Shown: positions 36,049 through 45,313, counted from the first letter of the stretch. The stretch is 64,000 nt of DNA from Actinomycetota bacterium (GCA_005883215.1 VAYS01000023.1:32849-96848); one strand, 5' to 3'. Numbers and translations: made by a program. The notes: generated by a model not told the origin, from the letters alone.

Positions 36049-37062
36049 ATGCTGGTGGCGATGGGTACATCAACTGTGTCTGCCCTCGCCGCGGTGCCGG
36101 TCCCCCCGGGCCCGCAGCGGCTAGCCACCATCGGGCGTCGCCTGGCGCTCGTCGCCGCGGTGACCTGCGCGTGGCTGGGCGTCATCGAGCCGGTCAGCGC
36201 CAACGCCGGCCCCCTGGCCGCGATCACCGCCATCGCCACACCGGCCGTCGGGCAGCCCGTGACCTTCGATGCCAGCGGCTCCACCCCCGCCGGCTCGATC
36301 GTCGATTACCGCTGGGACCTGGACGGCAGCGGGACGTTCGCCACCGACACCCACACCAGCCCGAAGGTGACCCACGCGTTCTCGGCGCCGGGACCGGTGG
36401 CGGTGTCGGTACGCGTCACCGACAACCTGGGAGCCACCTCGACGGCGACCGACAACCTGGTGGTCGGCGGCGGCTCGACGGGTTCGGGCGGCTCGACGGG
36501 TTCGGGCGGCTCGACGGGCACGGGGGGCTCGACGGGCTCGGGCGGCTCAACTTCATCCGGCGGCCCGAGTTCGGGTGACGGATCGAGCGGGTCAGGCTCG
36601 GGCTCCGACGGCGGCGGGGCAGGCGCGGTTACCCCGCTTGGCCCGAGCGAGCTAGCGCTCATCGTCCCCGGGAGCCGAAGCTTCTTCGCCGCCATCACGG
36701 GCAGCCCGCGGCGCCGGGCCGGGACGGTGGCTGCGCACGGGCTGTGGCTGAACGTGCTCGCCGACCGCCCGGCCCGCTTCGACCTCCGGCTGGTGGTGAC
36801 GGCGGCGGTCGCCCGCCGGCTGCACCTCGCGCCCGGAAAGCGCGCCAAGGGGCGCGCGAGCAAGGGCCTGGTCGCACTCGCTACTGCGACCACCAGGCTG
36901 CCGGTGGCCGGCCAGCGTCCCTTCGATCTAAAGCTCAACGGGGCTGCTCGCTCGGCCCTGCGACGCCTCCGGGGTCGGGTATCGCTCGCGGTAACCGGGG
37001 TGGCCACGGACGCCGCCGGCCACAAGACCGCGCTTCGCCGCGGGTTCCTGCTCGCCCGCTAG
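36049..37062 (+). CDS. Secreted PKD-domain protein with Gly/Ser linker
   Basis: A 337-residue exported protein. The hydrophobic signal region (LALVAAVTCAWLGVIEPVSA, about 32-51) is followed by one PKD domain (about 52-138: GQPVTFDASGSTP, VDYRWDLDGSGTF, VRVTDNLGATS). A Gly/Ser/Thr linker (about 140-190, encoded partly by 18-bp repeats) and a C-terminal domain of about 130 residues (VVTAAVARRLHL, LRRLRGRVSLAVTGVATDAAGHKT) complete it. PKD domains mediate surface or glycan contacts. Location among minor pilins suggests a pilus-associated or surface protein. Start ATG 36049 or 36061. Confidence 0.72.
   Translation: MLVAMGTSTVSALAAVPVPPGPQRLATIGRRLALVAAVTCAWLGVIEPVSANAGPLAAITAIATPAVGQPVTFDASGSTPAGSIVDYRWDLDGSGTFATDTHTSPKVTHAFSAPGPVAVSVRVTDNLGATSTATDNLVVGGGSTGSGGSTGSGGSTGTGGSTGSGGSTSSGGPSSGDGSSGSGSGSDGGGAGAVTPLGPSELALIVPGSRSFFAAITGSPRRRAGTVAAHGLWLNVLADRPARFDLRLVVTAAVARRLHLAPGKRAKGRASKGLVALATATTRLPVAGQRPFDLKLNGAARSALRRLRGRVSLAVTGVATDAAGHKTALRRGFLLAR
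36469..36558 (+). repeat. Five 18-bp in-frame repeats in the PKD protein linker
   Basis: Consecutive units at 36469, 36487, 36505, 36523 and 36541 follow GGCGGCTCGACGGGTTCG with increasing divergence, encoding Gly-Gly-Ser-Thr-Gly-Ser blocks. The period is a multiple of three, so copy number can change without breaking the frame. Confidence 0.85.
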
Positions 37063-37178
37063 CTCGCACTCACACCACCAGCCGGGGGACAGAGCGCCCC
37101 GAGGTCCGATCGTCCAGACGCCTCGGACTGCCTCAACTACTCGGCCGAATCCTCCGATATCGCCCGCGGGAGACGAAG

Positions 37179-37943
37179 GTGCACGCCAACTTTCTCGAAC
37201 TCGTCTTCACCGCGATCGGCGGGCTGATCCTCGGCTCGTTCTTGAACGTGGTCATCCACCGCCTGCCGCGCGGTGAGTCGCTCGTGCGCCCGGGCTCGCA
37301 CTGTCCCCACTGCGGGGTGTCCCTGCGGCCGTGGGACAACGTGCCGCTCGTGTCGTGGCTTGTATTGCGTGGACGCTGCCGGGAGTGCGGCGAGCCGATC
37401 GCCGCGCGCTATCCGCTCGTCGAGGTCGCCACCGCCCTGTTGTTCGTGGCCGTCGTCGCCCTGCGCGATTCGACGGTCGGCATCGTGCTGGGCCTGGCGC
37501 TGGTCGCCGTCCTGGTGCCGGCGGCGCTGATCGACCTCGACCACCGGATAATCCCCAACCGCCTGCTCCTGCCGGCGGCGGCGGTGGCCATCCTCGCCGG
37601 GACGGCGCTGGATCCGGCGGGGGAGCCCGAGCGGTTGATCGCCGCCGCGGCCGCCGGGGGGTTCCTCCTCTTGGCCGTGCTCGCCTATCCCCGGGGCATG
37701 GGCATGGGGGATGTGAAGCTCGCGGCCGTCATGGGCCTGTTCCTGGGCCGGGCGGTGGGTCCGGCGATGCTGGGCGCCCTGGTCGTGGGGGTGGCGGTGG
37801 GAGCCGTGGTGATCGCCCGCCACGGGGCGGTCCGGGGGCGAAAGACCGCCGTTCCGTTCGGGCCCATGCTCGGCCTCGGTGGCCTGGTCGGCCTGTTCGC
37901 CGGCGGGGCGATCGTCTCCTGGTATCTGGCCACATTCGCCTAG
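37179..37943 (+). CDS. pilD: Prepilin leader peptidase / N-methyltransferase
   Basis: A 254-residue membrane protease. The N-terminal methyltransferase part has two zinc CxxC motifs (CPHCG, CRECG) after GSFLNVVIHRLPRGES. The peptidase part has the catalytic aspartates in ALIDLDHRIIPN and GMGMGDVKLAA. Seven or so transmembrane helices are evident. It cleaves the leader of PilA and the minor pilins and methylates the new N-terminus. The GTG at 37179 is chosen because the first helix starts six residues later and a GGGAGA site precedes it. Confidence 0.93.
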   Translation: MHANFLELVFTAIGGLILGSFLNVVIHRLPRGESLVRPGSHCPHCGVSLRPWDNVPLVSWLVLRGRCRECGEPIAARYPLVEVATALLFVAVVALRDSTVGIVLGLALVAVLVPAALIDLDHRIIPNRLLLPAAAVAILAGTALDPAGEPERLIAAAAAGGFLLLAVLAYPRGMGMGDVKLAAVMGLFLGRAVGPAMLGALVVGVAVGAVVIARHGAVRGRKTAVPFGPMLGLGGLVGLFAGGAIVSWYLATFA

Positions 37944-37983
37944 GAACTACGGGGGTTAAGGGCTAGGCGCCGGGCGCCTGGAC

Positions 37984-38005
37984 GGATGGCCAATCAAGGC
38001 CATCC
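37984..38005. other. Perfect hairpin upstream of pilM
   Basis: GGATGGCC (37984-37991) and GGCCATCC (37998-38005) form an 8-bp stem with loop AATCAA in the 127-base gap between pilD and pilM. No T-run follows, so it may be an RNA structure, an operator or a weak terminator. Confidence 0.45.
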
Positions 38006-38070
38006 ATCGCTTGAGTCAACGGCGACGCTGGGCGATACGGAGGGTGCCGGGCGGCAGTGGAGCGTTGCCC

Positions 38071-39492
38071 GTGAAGGCCTCCGAAATGCTCGAACGACTC
38101 AGCTCATCCGCGCGGGACCTGGGAGCCCGCCTGCACTCAACCGGGCCGAGCATCAGCCTGCCCAAGCGGGGTCCGCGACGGCCGCGCGGCGACCGCCGGG
38201 TGATCACCGGCCTGGATATCGAGCCCGGCCACTTGATCGTCGCTCGCGCGTCCGTCAACGGGCGGTTGGCGGTGGAGCGGGCCGCGGGGCTCCCGCTGGC
38301 GCCCGGGGTGGTGCGCGACGGCGAGGTGGGGGACTTCGACGCGCTGGTGAACGCGTTGCGCAGCCTGTTCGAGCAGCACGATTTCGATCGGCGGGTGCGG
38401 GTCGGGATCGCCAACCAGCGCGCCGTGGTTCGCACCCTGGAGCTTCCCCCGATCGCTGACCGCGGCGAGCTCGAGGCGGCCGTGCGCTTCCAGGCTCAGG
38501 ACGCGATCCCGATGCCGCTCGACGACGTGGTCCTGGACTTCCAGGACGTCGGTGTGGTGGAGTCCGAGGCGGGCCCTCGCCAGCGAGTGGTGCTGGTGGC
38601 CGCGCGCCGAGACATGGTCGAGCGACTGCTCGACGCGCTGGGGGCGGCCGGGCTGCGCACAGAGGGCGTGGACCTGGCTGCGTTCGCGTTGCTTCGTGGT
38701 CTGGCTCCGCTCTCGGCTCAAACCGACGGCCGGGTGCTTTACATGTCGATGGCCGGGCTCACCAACCTGATCGTCGCCGAGGGCGGGGTTTGCGTGTTCA
38801 CCCGACCGCTGTCGACCGGTCTGGAGGCCATCGCCGCCAGGGTCGCCGAGCGCCTGGGCGTAGCCGTGGAGCGGGCGCGCCAGCTCGTGCACGGCATCGG
38901 CCTGGCCCAGGAGGACACCGACCAGCCCGGCGCCCCGGATACGCGCGACGCTGGCCCCGCTGCGCCCGAGGCCGCCGCGCCCGAGGACGAGACCGGTCCT
39001 CCAGAGGCGCCCACTCTCGCGCCCGTCCAGGACGAGCCGCGAGCAGAGCCGGAGGGTGCTGGAGGGGAGGCCGCCGACCCGCAGACGGAGCCCGACCAGA
39101 CGCCGGCAGAAACGGATCCGGCGCAACCCGCACCCGAGCAGCTCCTCCCCGCACCGGAGGCGGCGACGACCCAGCCGCCGCAGGCCAAGGCCGACCCCGA
39201 GCGCCAGGTCGTCGAAGCGGCGATCGCCGAGGGCCTGCGCCAGATCGCGGCGGAGACGCGCAACTCGCTCGACTACCACGCGAGCCTGGGCGGGGGGGCC
39301 CAGGTGGAGCGGATCGTGCTGTGCGGCCCCGCCGTGGATGTCCCCGGGGTTCCCGCCTACCTGCAGCAGGCGCTGGGTACGCCGCTCGAGGTCAATCGTG
39401 CGACCGAGGCCCAGCCGGGGGCGGCGGGGGGTCTCCCCGCCAGCTGCCTGAGCGTCGCCGCGGGCCTATCGGTATCCGAGGTCGGGCCGTGA
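38071..39492 (+). CDS. pilM: Type IV pilus assembly protein PilM
   Basis: A 473-residue actin-like cytoplasmic protein. TGLDIEPGHLIVARA, GVVRDGEVGDFDALVNAL, ELPPIADRGELEAAVRFQAQDAIP and VLVAARRDMVERLLDAL are standard PilM/FtsA-fold segments. A low-complexity Pro/Glu/Ala insertion (about 280-380) splits the C-terminal subdomain before LRQIAAETRNSLDYH. PilM binds the N-terminus of PilN and links the alignment complex to the ATPase. The GTG at 38071 is preferred; upstream in-frame starts have no homology. pilN overlaps its stop. Confidence 0.9.
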   Translation: MKASEMLERLSSSARDLGARLHSTGPSISLPKRGPRRPRGDRRVITGLDIEPGHLIVARASVNGRLAVERAAGLPLAPGVVRDGEVGDFDALVNALRSLFEQHDFDRRVRVGIANQRAVVRTLELPPIADRGELEAAVRFQAQDAIPMPLDDVVLDFQDVGVVESEAGPRQRVVLVAARRDMVERLLDALGAAGLRTEGVDLAAFALLRGLAPLSAQTDGRVLYMSMAGLTNLIVAEGGVCVFTRPLSTGLEAIAARVAERLGVAVERARQLVHGIGLAQEDTDQPGAPDTRDAGPAAPEAAAPEDETGPPEAPTLAPVQDEPRAEPEGAGGEAADPQTEPDQTPAETDPAQPAPEQLLPAPEAATTQPPQAKADPERQVVEAAIAEGLRQIAAETRNSLDYHASLGGGAQVERIVLCGPAVDVPGVPAYLQQALGTPLEVNRATEAQPGAAGGLPASCLSVAAGLSVSEVGP

Positions 39493-40361
39493 GAGCGGTC
39501 AATCTCATACCGGCCGAGCGTCGCCGCGGCGGCGCTGGGAGCGCCGGCCGGTCGGGTGGAGGGGCCTACGTGGTGCTCGGCACCCTCGCCGGCCTGGTGC
39601 TGATGGCGGTCCTGTGGGCGGTGGCCCACCAGCAGGCCGCGGATCGCAGGACGCAGGCGGCGCAGGCGAGCGCGCAGGCCTCCAGCGCCGAGGCCCGCAG
39701 CTCGGCCCTGGCCGGCTATCGCCAGTTCGCGGACCTGCGTAACCGGCGGGAGCGGGCGATCGCCCAGCTCGTCGCGGGCCGATTCGACTGGGCGCTCGTC
39801 ATGCGCGAGGTGGCGACCGCGCTGCCGGCGGATGTCCGGCTGCTCAGCTTCACCGGCAGCCTCACACCGGGCGCCGCCGCTTCGGGGGCGGGCGCGCCGC
39901 CGCCCCCAGTGCCCGCGAGCTCCGCGTCGGCCGCTGGTCAGGGTGTGGGCCCGTCCGTGCAGCTCACGGGATGCGCCAGCGGGCAGTCCAACGTGGCCGA
40001 GATCTTGCGCCGCCTGCGGGCCGTCCCCGCGGTTGCCGATGTGGCGTTGTCCTCGTCGGTCAAGGGCGGGTCGTCGGGCGGGTCCTCCTCGTCCGGGGCC
40101 TCCACCCCGTCGGGCCCGTCCTCATCGGGTCAGTGCCCTCCTAGTCGGCCCACGTTTGCGCTCGTGGTTTCTTTCACCACCGCCGCCGCCGCGACCGGCG
40201 GGCCGGCCACGGCGCCGCCGGCCTCCGGGCAGCCGACCGCGGGAGCCGGGCAGCAGGCCCCACCCACCCCGGCGGCGTCTTCGACTCCACCCGCCGGACG
40301 GGCAACCACGGTCACCAGCCCGACGCCAAATAAGCCGGCCGCGTCAGGAGCGCGCCCATGA
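39489..40361 (+). CDS. pilN: Type IV pilus inner-membrane protein PilN-like
   Basis: A 290-residue bitopic protein. It begins RAVNLIPAERR, the short cytoplasmic PilM-binding motif (VNLLPxR) of PilN. One helix (about 26-43, VVLGTLAGLVLMAVLWAV) and a coiled-coil stretch (QQAADRRTQAAQ...) come next. A fimbrial-assembly domain (ALVMREVATALPADVRLLSF, VAEILRRLRAVPAVADV) follows. The Ser/Gly/Pro-rich loops and C-terminal tail (about 210-290) are unusually long. The GTG start overlaps the pilM stop. Together with pilM and pilO it forms the alignment complex. Confidence 0.88.
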   Translation: MRAVNLIPAERRRGGAGSAGRSGGGAYVVLGTLAGLVLMAVLWAVAHQQAADRRTQAAQASAQASSAEARSSALAGYRQFADLRNRRERAIAQLVAGRFDWALVMREVATALPADVRLLSFTGSLTPGAAASGAGAPPPPVPASSASAAGQGVGPSVQLTGCASGQSNVAEILRRLRAVPAVADVALSSSVKGGSSGGSSSSGASTPSGPSSSGQCPPSRPTFALVVSFTTAAAATGGPATAPPASGQPTAGAGQQAPPTPAASSTPPAGRATTVTSPTPNKPAASGARP

Positions 40362-41323
40362 GCCAGCGAGACCGTACGGCGCTGATGATCGTGGCGGCGG
40401 TCGCGCTGCTCGCCGCGCTGTGGTTCGTAGTGGTTTCGCCCGAGCGCAACAAGGCCTCGGCGGCGGGCGCCGCGCTGGGCTCCGCCAAGGCGCGGCTGGC
40501 CAGCGCCGCCGCCGACGAGCGCAATGCCCGGGTCGCCCAAGCGACGTTGAACACCAACGTCGGTGTCATCAGCGCGCTGACCACGGCGGTGCCCGCGAAT
40601 CTCGGGGTCTCGCCCCTGCTCGATGAGCTGCAGAGCACCGCGCAGCGCCAGGGCGTGGACTTCACGGCGTTCAAGACCCAGGTAGCGGGGAGCGGGCCGT
40701 CCGGGGCGCCCGCCGCCGCCGCTGCCGCAGCAAACACTGCGTCTCGGCCCAACCCCACCACACCCGGCGCGAGCTCCCCCGCCGGAGGCGGAAGTCCCCC
40801 CGCCGGAGGCGCGAGCCCGGCCGGAGGCGCGAGCCCGGCCGGATCCGGGGCAAGTGCCCCCGCGGCCGCCGCGAGCCCGGCCGCCGCAAGCGGAAGCCCA
40901 GCCGGCGCCGGAGCCGCGGGCGGTGGCTCCAACTACCCGACCCTCCAGCTTTCGCTCACCTTCTCCGGCGACTACCTGCGTCTCGCCAGCTATCTCGACG
41001 CGTTGAACCGGTTCACCACGATGCACGGGCAGGACGTCCAGGCCACCGGCCGCCTGCTCAGCATCTCATCCGTTCAGCTCGGCTTCCAGGCCGGTCAGGG
41101 GGGGACCCCGCGGATGCAGGCCGCGGTGAACGCCACCGCCTACTCGCTGCCCACGGGCGAGCCCAACCCGGCCAGCCTGCTGGCATCCCTCTCCCCGGCT
41201 TCTGCCCAGTCGGGCGCGGTCCCCGCCAGCGCGCCGGGCCGCCCGCCGGACGCGCCACGGGCCGCCCCCGCGCCACCGGCCGCCCCGGTGCCCCCGACGG
41301 CGGCGACGAGGGCGGGGCCATGA
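40358..41323 (+). CDS. pilO: Type IV pilus inner-membrane protein PilO-like
   Basis: A 321-residue bitopic protein. RTALMIVAAVALLAALWFVVV is the helix (about 6-26), followed by a coiled coil (about 32-65) and a ferredoxin-like domain. That domain is split by an Ala/Pro/Gly insert (about 108-190) before YPTLQLSLTFSGDYLRLASYLDALNRF. The C-terminus is again Pro/Ala-rich. PilO pairs with PilN through the coiled coils. The ATG overlaps the pilN stop (ATGA). Function follows from position and architecture more than from strict motifs. Confidence 0.85.
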   Translation: MSQRDRTALMIVAAVALLAALWFVVVSPERNKASAAGAALGSAKARLASAAADERNARVAQATLNTNVGVISALTTAVPANLGVSPLLDELQSTAQRQGVDFTAFKTQVAGSGPSGAPAAAAAAANTASRPNPTTPGASSPAGGGSPPAGGASPAGGASPAGSGASAPAAAASPAAASGSPAGAGAAGGGSNYPTLQLSLTFSGDYLRLASYLDALNRFTTMHGQDVQATGRLLSISSVQLGFQAGQGGTPRMQAAVNATAYSLPTGEPNPASLLASLSPASAQSGAVPASAPGRPPDAPRAAPAPPAAPVPPTAATRAGP

Positions 41324-42465
41324 GCTTCGTGCGCCTGATCGTGGCCGACCTGGTCGAGAAGCGGCTGTGGCCGGTCGCCGCCGTCCTGGCTGGCGCCACG
41401 GTGGTGGCGCCGGTGGCCATCTCGACGATGGCCAACCACACGGCCGCCCAGAGGCGGCTCTCGCACCCGCCTTCAAGCGTGCTTTCCAATCCGGTGTCGC
41501 CCGCGCTGCTCAGCCAGATTCGCAGCGGCTCGGGCGATCAGCCCCAGTCCGGGGCCGGCGCCCGGCTCCACGACCCCTTCGGCGCCGGCGCCGTGAGCGC
41601 CGCGCCGGGGGCCGCGGGCGCCTCGGCCTCGGGACAGGCGAGCAAGGTCTCGACCGGCGCGGGGTCTGCGGGCGGGACGGGGTCCTCGGGCAGCACGGCG
41701 GCGTCCGGATCGGGCTCGGGCGGGGCGAGCAGCAGCGGGTCCAGCGCCACCACGACGAAGGCCTCCTCCACGACGCCGTCGAAGAGCAGCTCGGGGCGCC
41801 CGCGGACGAGCACCCCCAAGGCCCGGGCGGTGAGGCTGGGAGCGCGCGGGGTGTTCCGGGTCTCGATCGGCTTCGGCCAGGCGGCGAGCTCGCGCGGCCG
41901 CAGCGACCTGCGCCGCTTGTCCCTTCTGCCCTCCCGCCAGGACCCGGCGGTGATGTACCTCGGGGTGCTCAAGGGCGGACGCCAGGCGGTGTTCCTGCTC
42001 AGCTCGCACGTCACCCCCAGCGGGGATGGCAAGGCGCTGCGGTGCGTTCCCACCGGCTGTCACTTCCTCTTCCTGCGGCCCGGCGACACCGAGTTCCTCG
42101 ACGTCCACACCAGCGCCGGCCCGCTGGTGCAGTACGAGCTCGACCTCAACTCGATCGCGGTGCGCCGCACCCGCACCGCGAAGGCGGCGAAGAAGGCGCG
42201 TCGCGTCGAGGACGCCCAGGGCGCCGCGCTGGTGCACGCGTCGCGCCCGACCAGCTCGGCCGTACCCACCGCCAAGAGCACGGGCGAGAAGGCGGGCACC
42301 GTGCTGTCCAAGCTCACCTACGCGCCCAGCCTCGGCATCGTGGTGCCCCACCGCGAGGTGGTAAAGAGCGCCGGCCTGCGCGCCATGGCCGCCGCGGCGG
42401 AGCAAGAGGCGGCGGCGCCGGTCGCGGCCCCGCCACCCCCGGCCCAGACCCCGACCGGCCCCTAG
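41320..42465 (+). CDS. PilP-position pilus-associated protein
   Basis: A 381-residue protein coupled to pilO by ATGA overlap. One N-terminal hydrophobic segment (RLWPVAAVLAGATVVAPVAI) could anchor it. A long Ser/Gly/Ala-rich linker (about 60-165) leads to a beta-rich domain (VFRVSIGFGQ, VMYLGVLKGGRQAVFLLSSHV, CHFLFLRPGDTEFLDV) with two cysteines. The layout matches PilP (anchor, linker, small beta domain), but I see no clear PilP signature and it is not predicted to be lipidated. The tail is Ala/Pro-rich. It is probably part of the pilus alignment machinery, an inference from position. Confidence 0.6.
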   Translation: MSFVRLIVADLVEKRLWPVAAVLAGATVVAPVAISTMANHTAAQRRLSHPPSSVLSNPVSPALLSQIRSGSGDQPQSGAGARLHDPFGAGAVSAAPGAAGASASGQASKVSTGAGSAGGTGSSGSTAASGSGSGGASSSGSSATTTKASSTTPSKSSSGRPRTSTPKARAVRLGARGVFRVSIGFGQAASSRGRSDLRRLSLLPSRQDPAVMYLGVLKGGRQAVFLLSSHVTPSGDGKALRCVPTGCHFLFLRPGDTEFLDVHTSAGPLVQYELDLNSIAVRRTRTAKAAKKARRVEDAQGAALVHASRPTSSAVPTAKSTGEKAGTVLSKLTYAPSLGIVVPHREVVKSAGLRAMAAAAEQEAAAPVAAPPPPAQTPTGP

Positions 42466-42541
42466 CCCCGACCGCCGCGCCGGTCGCGCGCGGGCGGCGT
42501 CTTTCGGGCCGGAAAACGGCCCCCTCATAAGCTGTGAAGCC

Positions 42542-43711
42542 ATGGCGCTTCGGCTCATCACCGCCGGCGAATCCCACGGACCGGGCCTGACCTGCGTCCT
42601 CGAGGGCCTGCCCGCGGGCCTGGAGCTCGCCCAGGAGGAGCTCGACCGCGACATGGCGCGGCGCCAGCTCGGGCACGGCCGCGGCGGGCGCATGAAGATC
42701 GAGAGCGACCACGCCGAGGTCAGCGGAGGCGTGCGCCACGGGCGCACGCTCGGCGGCCCCGTCGCCCTGCAGGTCGACAACCGCGACTATGAGAACTGGC
42801 GCGAGCGCATGAGCCCGTGGCCGGTGGACGGCGAGATCGACGAGGTCCACCTTCCCCGCCCCGGCCACGCCGACCTGGCCGGGGTGCAGAAGTTCAAGTT
42901 CACCGACGTGCGCAACGTGCTCGAGCGCGCCAGCGCGCGCGAGACCGCGGCGCGGGTGGCCGGCGGCGCGGTGTGCAAGGCGTTCCTGGGTGCCCTGGGC
43001 GTCGAGGTCTTCTCCCACGTGCTGCAGATCGGGACCGTGCACGCGCCCGCCCCGCGCGAGCCGCTGGCCCCCGCCGACTTCGCCGAGGTCGACGCCTCGC
43101 CGGTGCGCTGCCTGGACCCCGAGGCCACCCGGAGGATGGTGGCCCACATCGACGAGCAGCGCCGGGCCAACGAGTCGCTGGGCGGCGTCTTTGAGGTGCG
43201 GGCGTTCGGCCTGGTGCCCGGATTGGGCTCCCCCGTCTCCTGGGAGGAGCGCCTGGACGGCCGCCTGGCCGGCGCCCTGTGCTCGATCCAGGCGATCAAG
43301 GGCGTGGGTCTGGGGGAGGGGTTCGAGCTGGCCGCCAAGCCGGGCTCGGAGGCCCACGACGAGATCTTCTACACCGACGAGCGGGGCTTTCACCGCCACA
43401 CCAACCACGCCGGGGGGCTCGAGGGCGGCATGACCACCGGCAATCCCCTGATCGCGCGCGCGGCGATGAAGCCGCTGCCCACCCTGACCAAGCCCCTGCG
43501 CTCGGTGGACATCGCCACCCACGCGCCGGCCGAGGCGCTGCGCGAGCGCACCGACTCGTGCACCGTGCCCGCCGCGGGCGTGGTGGGGGAGGCGATGGTC
43601 GCGCTGGTGCTCGCCGACGTGCACCGGGCCAAGTTCGGCGGCGACCACATGGACGACGTGCGCGCCTCTCTGGAGGCCTACCGTGAACGCATCGGCTGGC
43701 CCGTCGGCTGA
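42542..43711 (+). CDS. aroC: Chorismate synthase
   Basis: A 389-residue FMN-dependent enzyme converting EPSP to chorismate. Recognisable family segments are GESHGPGLTCVLEGLPAGL at the start, RRQLGHGRGGRMKIESD, RPGHADLAG, ERASARETAARVAGG and NHAGGLEGGMTTGNPL; the late serine-histidine region is intact. It starts with ATG 42542, 76 bases after the pilus gene, and is followed by aroKB overlapping its last 29 bases. Actinobacteria commonly arrange aroC-aroK-aroB-aroQ in this order. Confidence 0.96.
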   Translation: MALRLITAGESHGPGLTCVLEGLPAGLELAQEELDRDMARRQLGHGRGGRMKIESDHAEVSGGVRHGRTLGGPVALQVDNRDYENWRERMSPWPVDGEIDEVHLPRPGHADLAGVQKFKFTDVRNVLERASARETAARVAGGAVCKAFLGALGVEVFSHVLQIGTVHAPAPREPLAPADFAEVDASPVRCLDPEATRRMVAHIDEQRRANESLGGVFEVRAFGLVPGLGSPVSWEERLDGRLAGALCSIQAIKGVGLGEGFELAAKPGSEAHDEIFYTDERGFHRHTNHAGGLEGGMTTGNPLIARAAMKPLPTLTKPLRSVDIATHAPAEALRERTDSCTVPAAGVVGEAMVALVLADVHRAKFGGDHMDDVRASLEAYRERIGWPVG

Positions 43712-45311
43712 GCCCGCCCCGGCCGGGGCGGGCGCCGGGGCGGGGGCAGGGCGCGGCGCCCTGGTGTTCGTCGGCTTCATGGGGGCCGGGAAGTCCTCGG
43801 CGGCGCGGATCGCCGCCGCCGCGGCGAGCGGCCGGGATCCGCTGGACTCCGACCGCCTGCTCGAGCAGCGCTTCGGCCATCCGATCGAGGTCGAGTTCGA
43901 GCGGGCGGGGGAGGCGGCGTTCAGGGCTGCCGAGGAGGAGCTCGTCTGCTCGCTGCTCGCGCGCGCCGGCCCGGGCGAGGCGATCTCGCTGGGCGGCGGC
44001 GCGGTGGGGTCCGAGCGGGTGCGCCAGGCGCTCGGCTCCCACACCACCGTCCTGCTCGAGGTGACCGTCGAGCTGGCCTGGGAGCGGGCGGGTCACAAGC
44101 GCCGTCCGCTGGCGCGCGATCGCTCCGAGTTCGAGCGCCTGTATGAGTCGCGGCGCGGCCTCTACGAGGACGTGGCCGACGCCATCGTCCCCGGGGGCGA
44201 CCGCGAGGTGATCGCCCGCGCGCTGCCCGAGCTGCGGCGCCTGGCCGACGCGCGCCGCGCCGAAGGCCACGGCGCCCGCCTGGTGTGGGCCACCAGCGCC
44301 TCGGGCGACTACCCGGTCTACCTGGGGCCGGGCCTGCTCGGCCCGGGGGCGCCGTGGCCCGCGCTGCCGGCCGGCGGGGCCTCGCGCCGCTTTTTGGTCA
44401 CCGACGAGCACGTGGGCCCGCTCTACGGCGATCGCGTCGGGCCGCTCGCCGCCCCGGCCGTCACCCTGCCCGCCGGCGAGCAGCACAAGAGCCTCGAGGG
44501 CGCCGGGCGCGTGTGGCGCGAGCTGGCCGGCGCCGGCATGACCGGCCACGATCACCTCGTCGCGCTGGGCGGGGGCGTGGTGGGCGATCTGGCCGGCTTC
44601 TGCGCCGCCACCTATCAGCGCGGGGTGGCGGTGGTGCACGTCCCCACCAGCCTGGTGGCCCAGGTCGACTCCGCCTACGGCGGCAAGACCGGCATCGACC
44701 TGCCCGAGGCCAAGAACTACGTGGGCGCCTATCACCAGCCCGCCGGGGTGATCGTCGACCCCGACCTGCTGGGGACGCTGCCCGCGCCCGAGCTGGCCGC
44801 CGGCTACGTCGAGGTGCTCAAGACGGCGCTGATCGCCGGCGGCCCGCTGTGGGAGCGCGTGGCCGAAGGCCAGCAACCCGACGAGCAGATGATCCTCGGC
44901 TGCGCGCGGACCAAGCTCCAGATCGTGGCCGCCGACGAGCGCGACGCCGGCCCGCGCCAGACGCTCAACCTCGGCCACACCGTGGGGCACGCGATCGAGA
45001 CCGCCACCGGCTATGCCCGCTACCGCCACGGCGAGGCGGTGGGGCTGGGACTGCTCGCCGCCCTGCGCCTGTCGGGCCAGGACGAGCTGTGCGATCAGGT
45101 GCGGGCGCTGCTCGACGCGCGCGGCCTGCCAGTGGCGCTGCGCGGCGCCGACCCGGAGGACGTGCTGGCCGCCGTGGCCCGGGACAAGAAGCGCACCCCG
45201 GAGGGGGTGCCGTTCGTGCTCGTGGAGCGGCCGGGCGCGGTCTGTCCCGGAACGCTGGTGTCCGAGCGTGACCTGCGCGCCGCGGTGGACGAGCTGGCCG
45301 CCGGCGGGTAA
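43683..45311 (+). CDS. aroKB: Bifunctional shikimate kinase / 3-dehydroquinate synthase
   Basis: A 542-residue fusion. Residues 26-195 are AroK: Walker A GFMGAGKSS, DSDRLLEQ, SLGGGAV and the RPLARD lid. From about 200 to the end is AroB: LVTDEHVGPLYG, GEQHKSLEG, LGGGVVGDLAGFCAATYQRG, QVDSAYGGKTGIDLPEAKN, and metal ligands in YVEVLKTALI and LGHTVGHAIE. It makes 3-dehydroquinate from DAHP and phosphorylates shikimate, two non-consecutive steps. The only usable start is GTG 43683 inside the aroC end. An Ala/Gly-rich leader of about 25 residues precedes AroK. Confidence 0.95.
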   Translation: MNASAGPSAEPAPAGAGAGAGAGRGALVFVGFMGAGKSSAARIAAAAASGRDPLDSDRLLEQRFGHPIEVEFERAGEAAFRAAEEELVCSLLARAGPGEAISLGGGAVGSERVRQALGSHTTVLLEVTVELAWERAGHKRRPLARDRSEFERLYESRRGLYEDVADAIVPGGDREVIARALPELRRLADARRAEGHGARLVWATSASGDYPVYLGPGLLGPGAPWPALPAGGASRRFLVTDEHVGPLYGDRVGPLAAPAVTLPAGEQHKSLEGAGRVWRELAGAGMTGHDHLVALGGGVVGDLAGFCAATYQRGVAVVHVPTSLVAQVDSAYGGKTGIDLPEAKNYVGAYHQPAGVIVDPDLLGTLPAPELAAGYVEVLKTALIAGGPLWERVAEGQQPDEQMILGCARTKLQIVAADERDAGPRQTLNLGHTVGHAIETATGYARYRHGEAVGLGLLAALRLSGQDELCDQVRALLDARGLPVALRGADPEDVLAAVARDKKRTPEGVPFVLVERPGAVCPGTLVSERDLRAAVDELAAGG

Positions 45312-45313
45312 GC

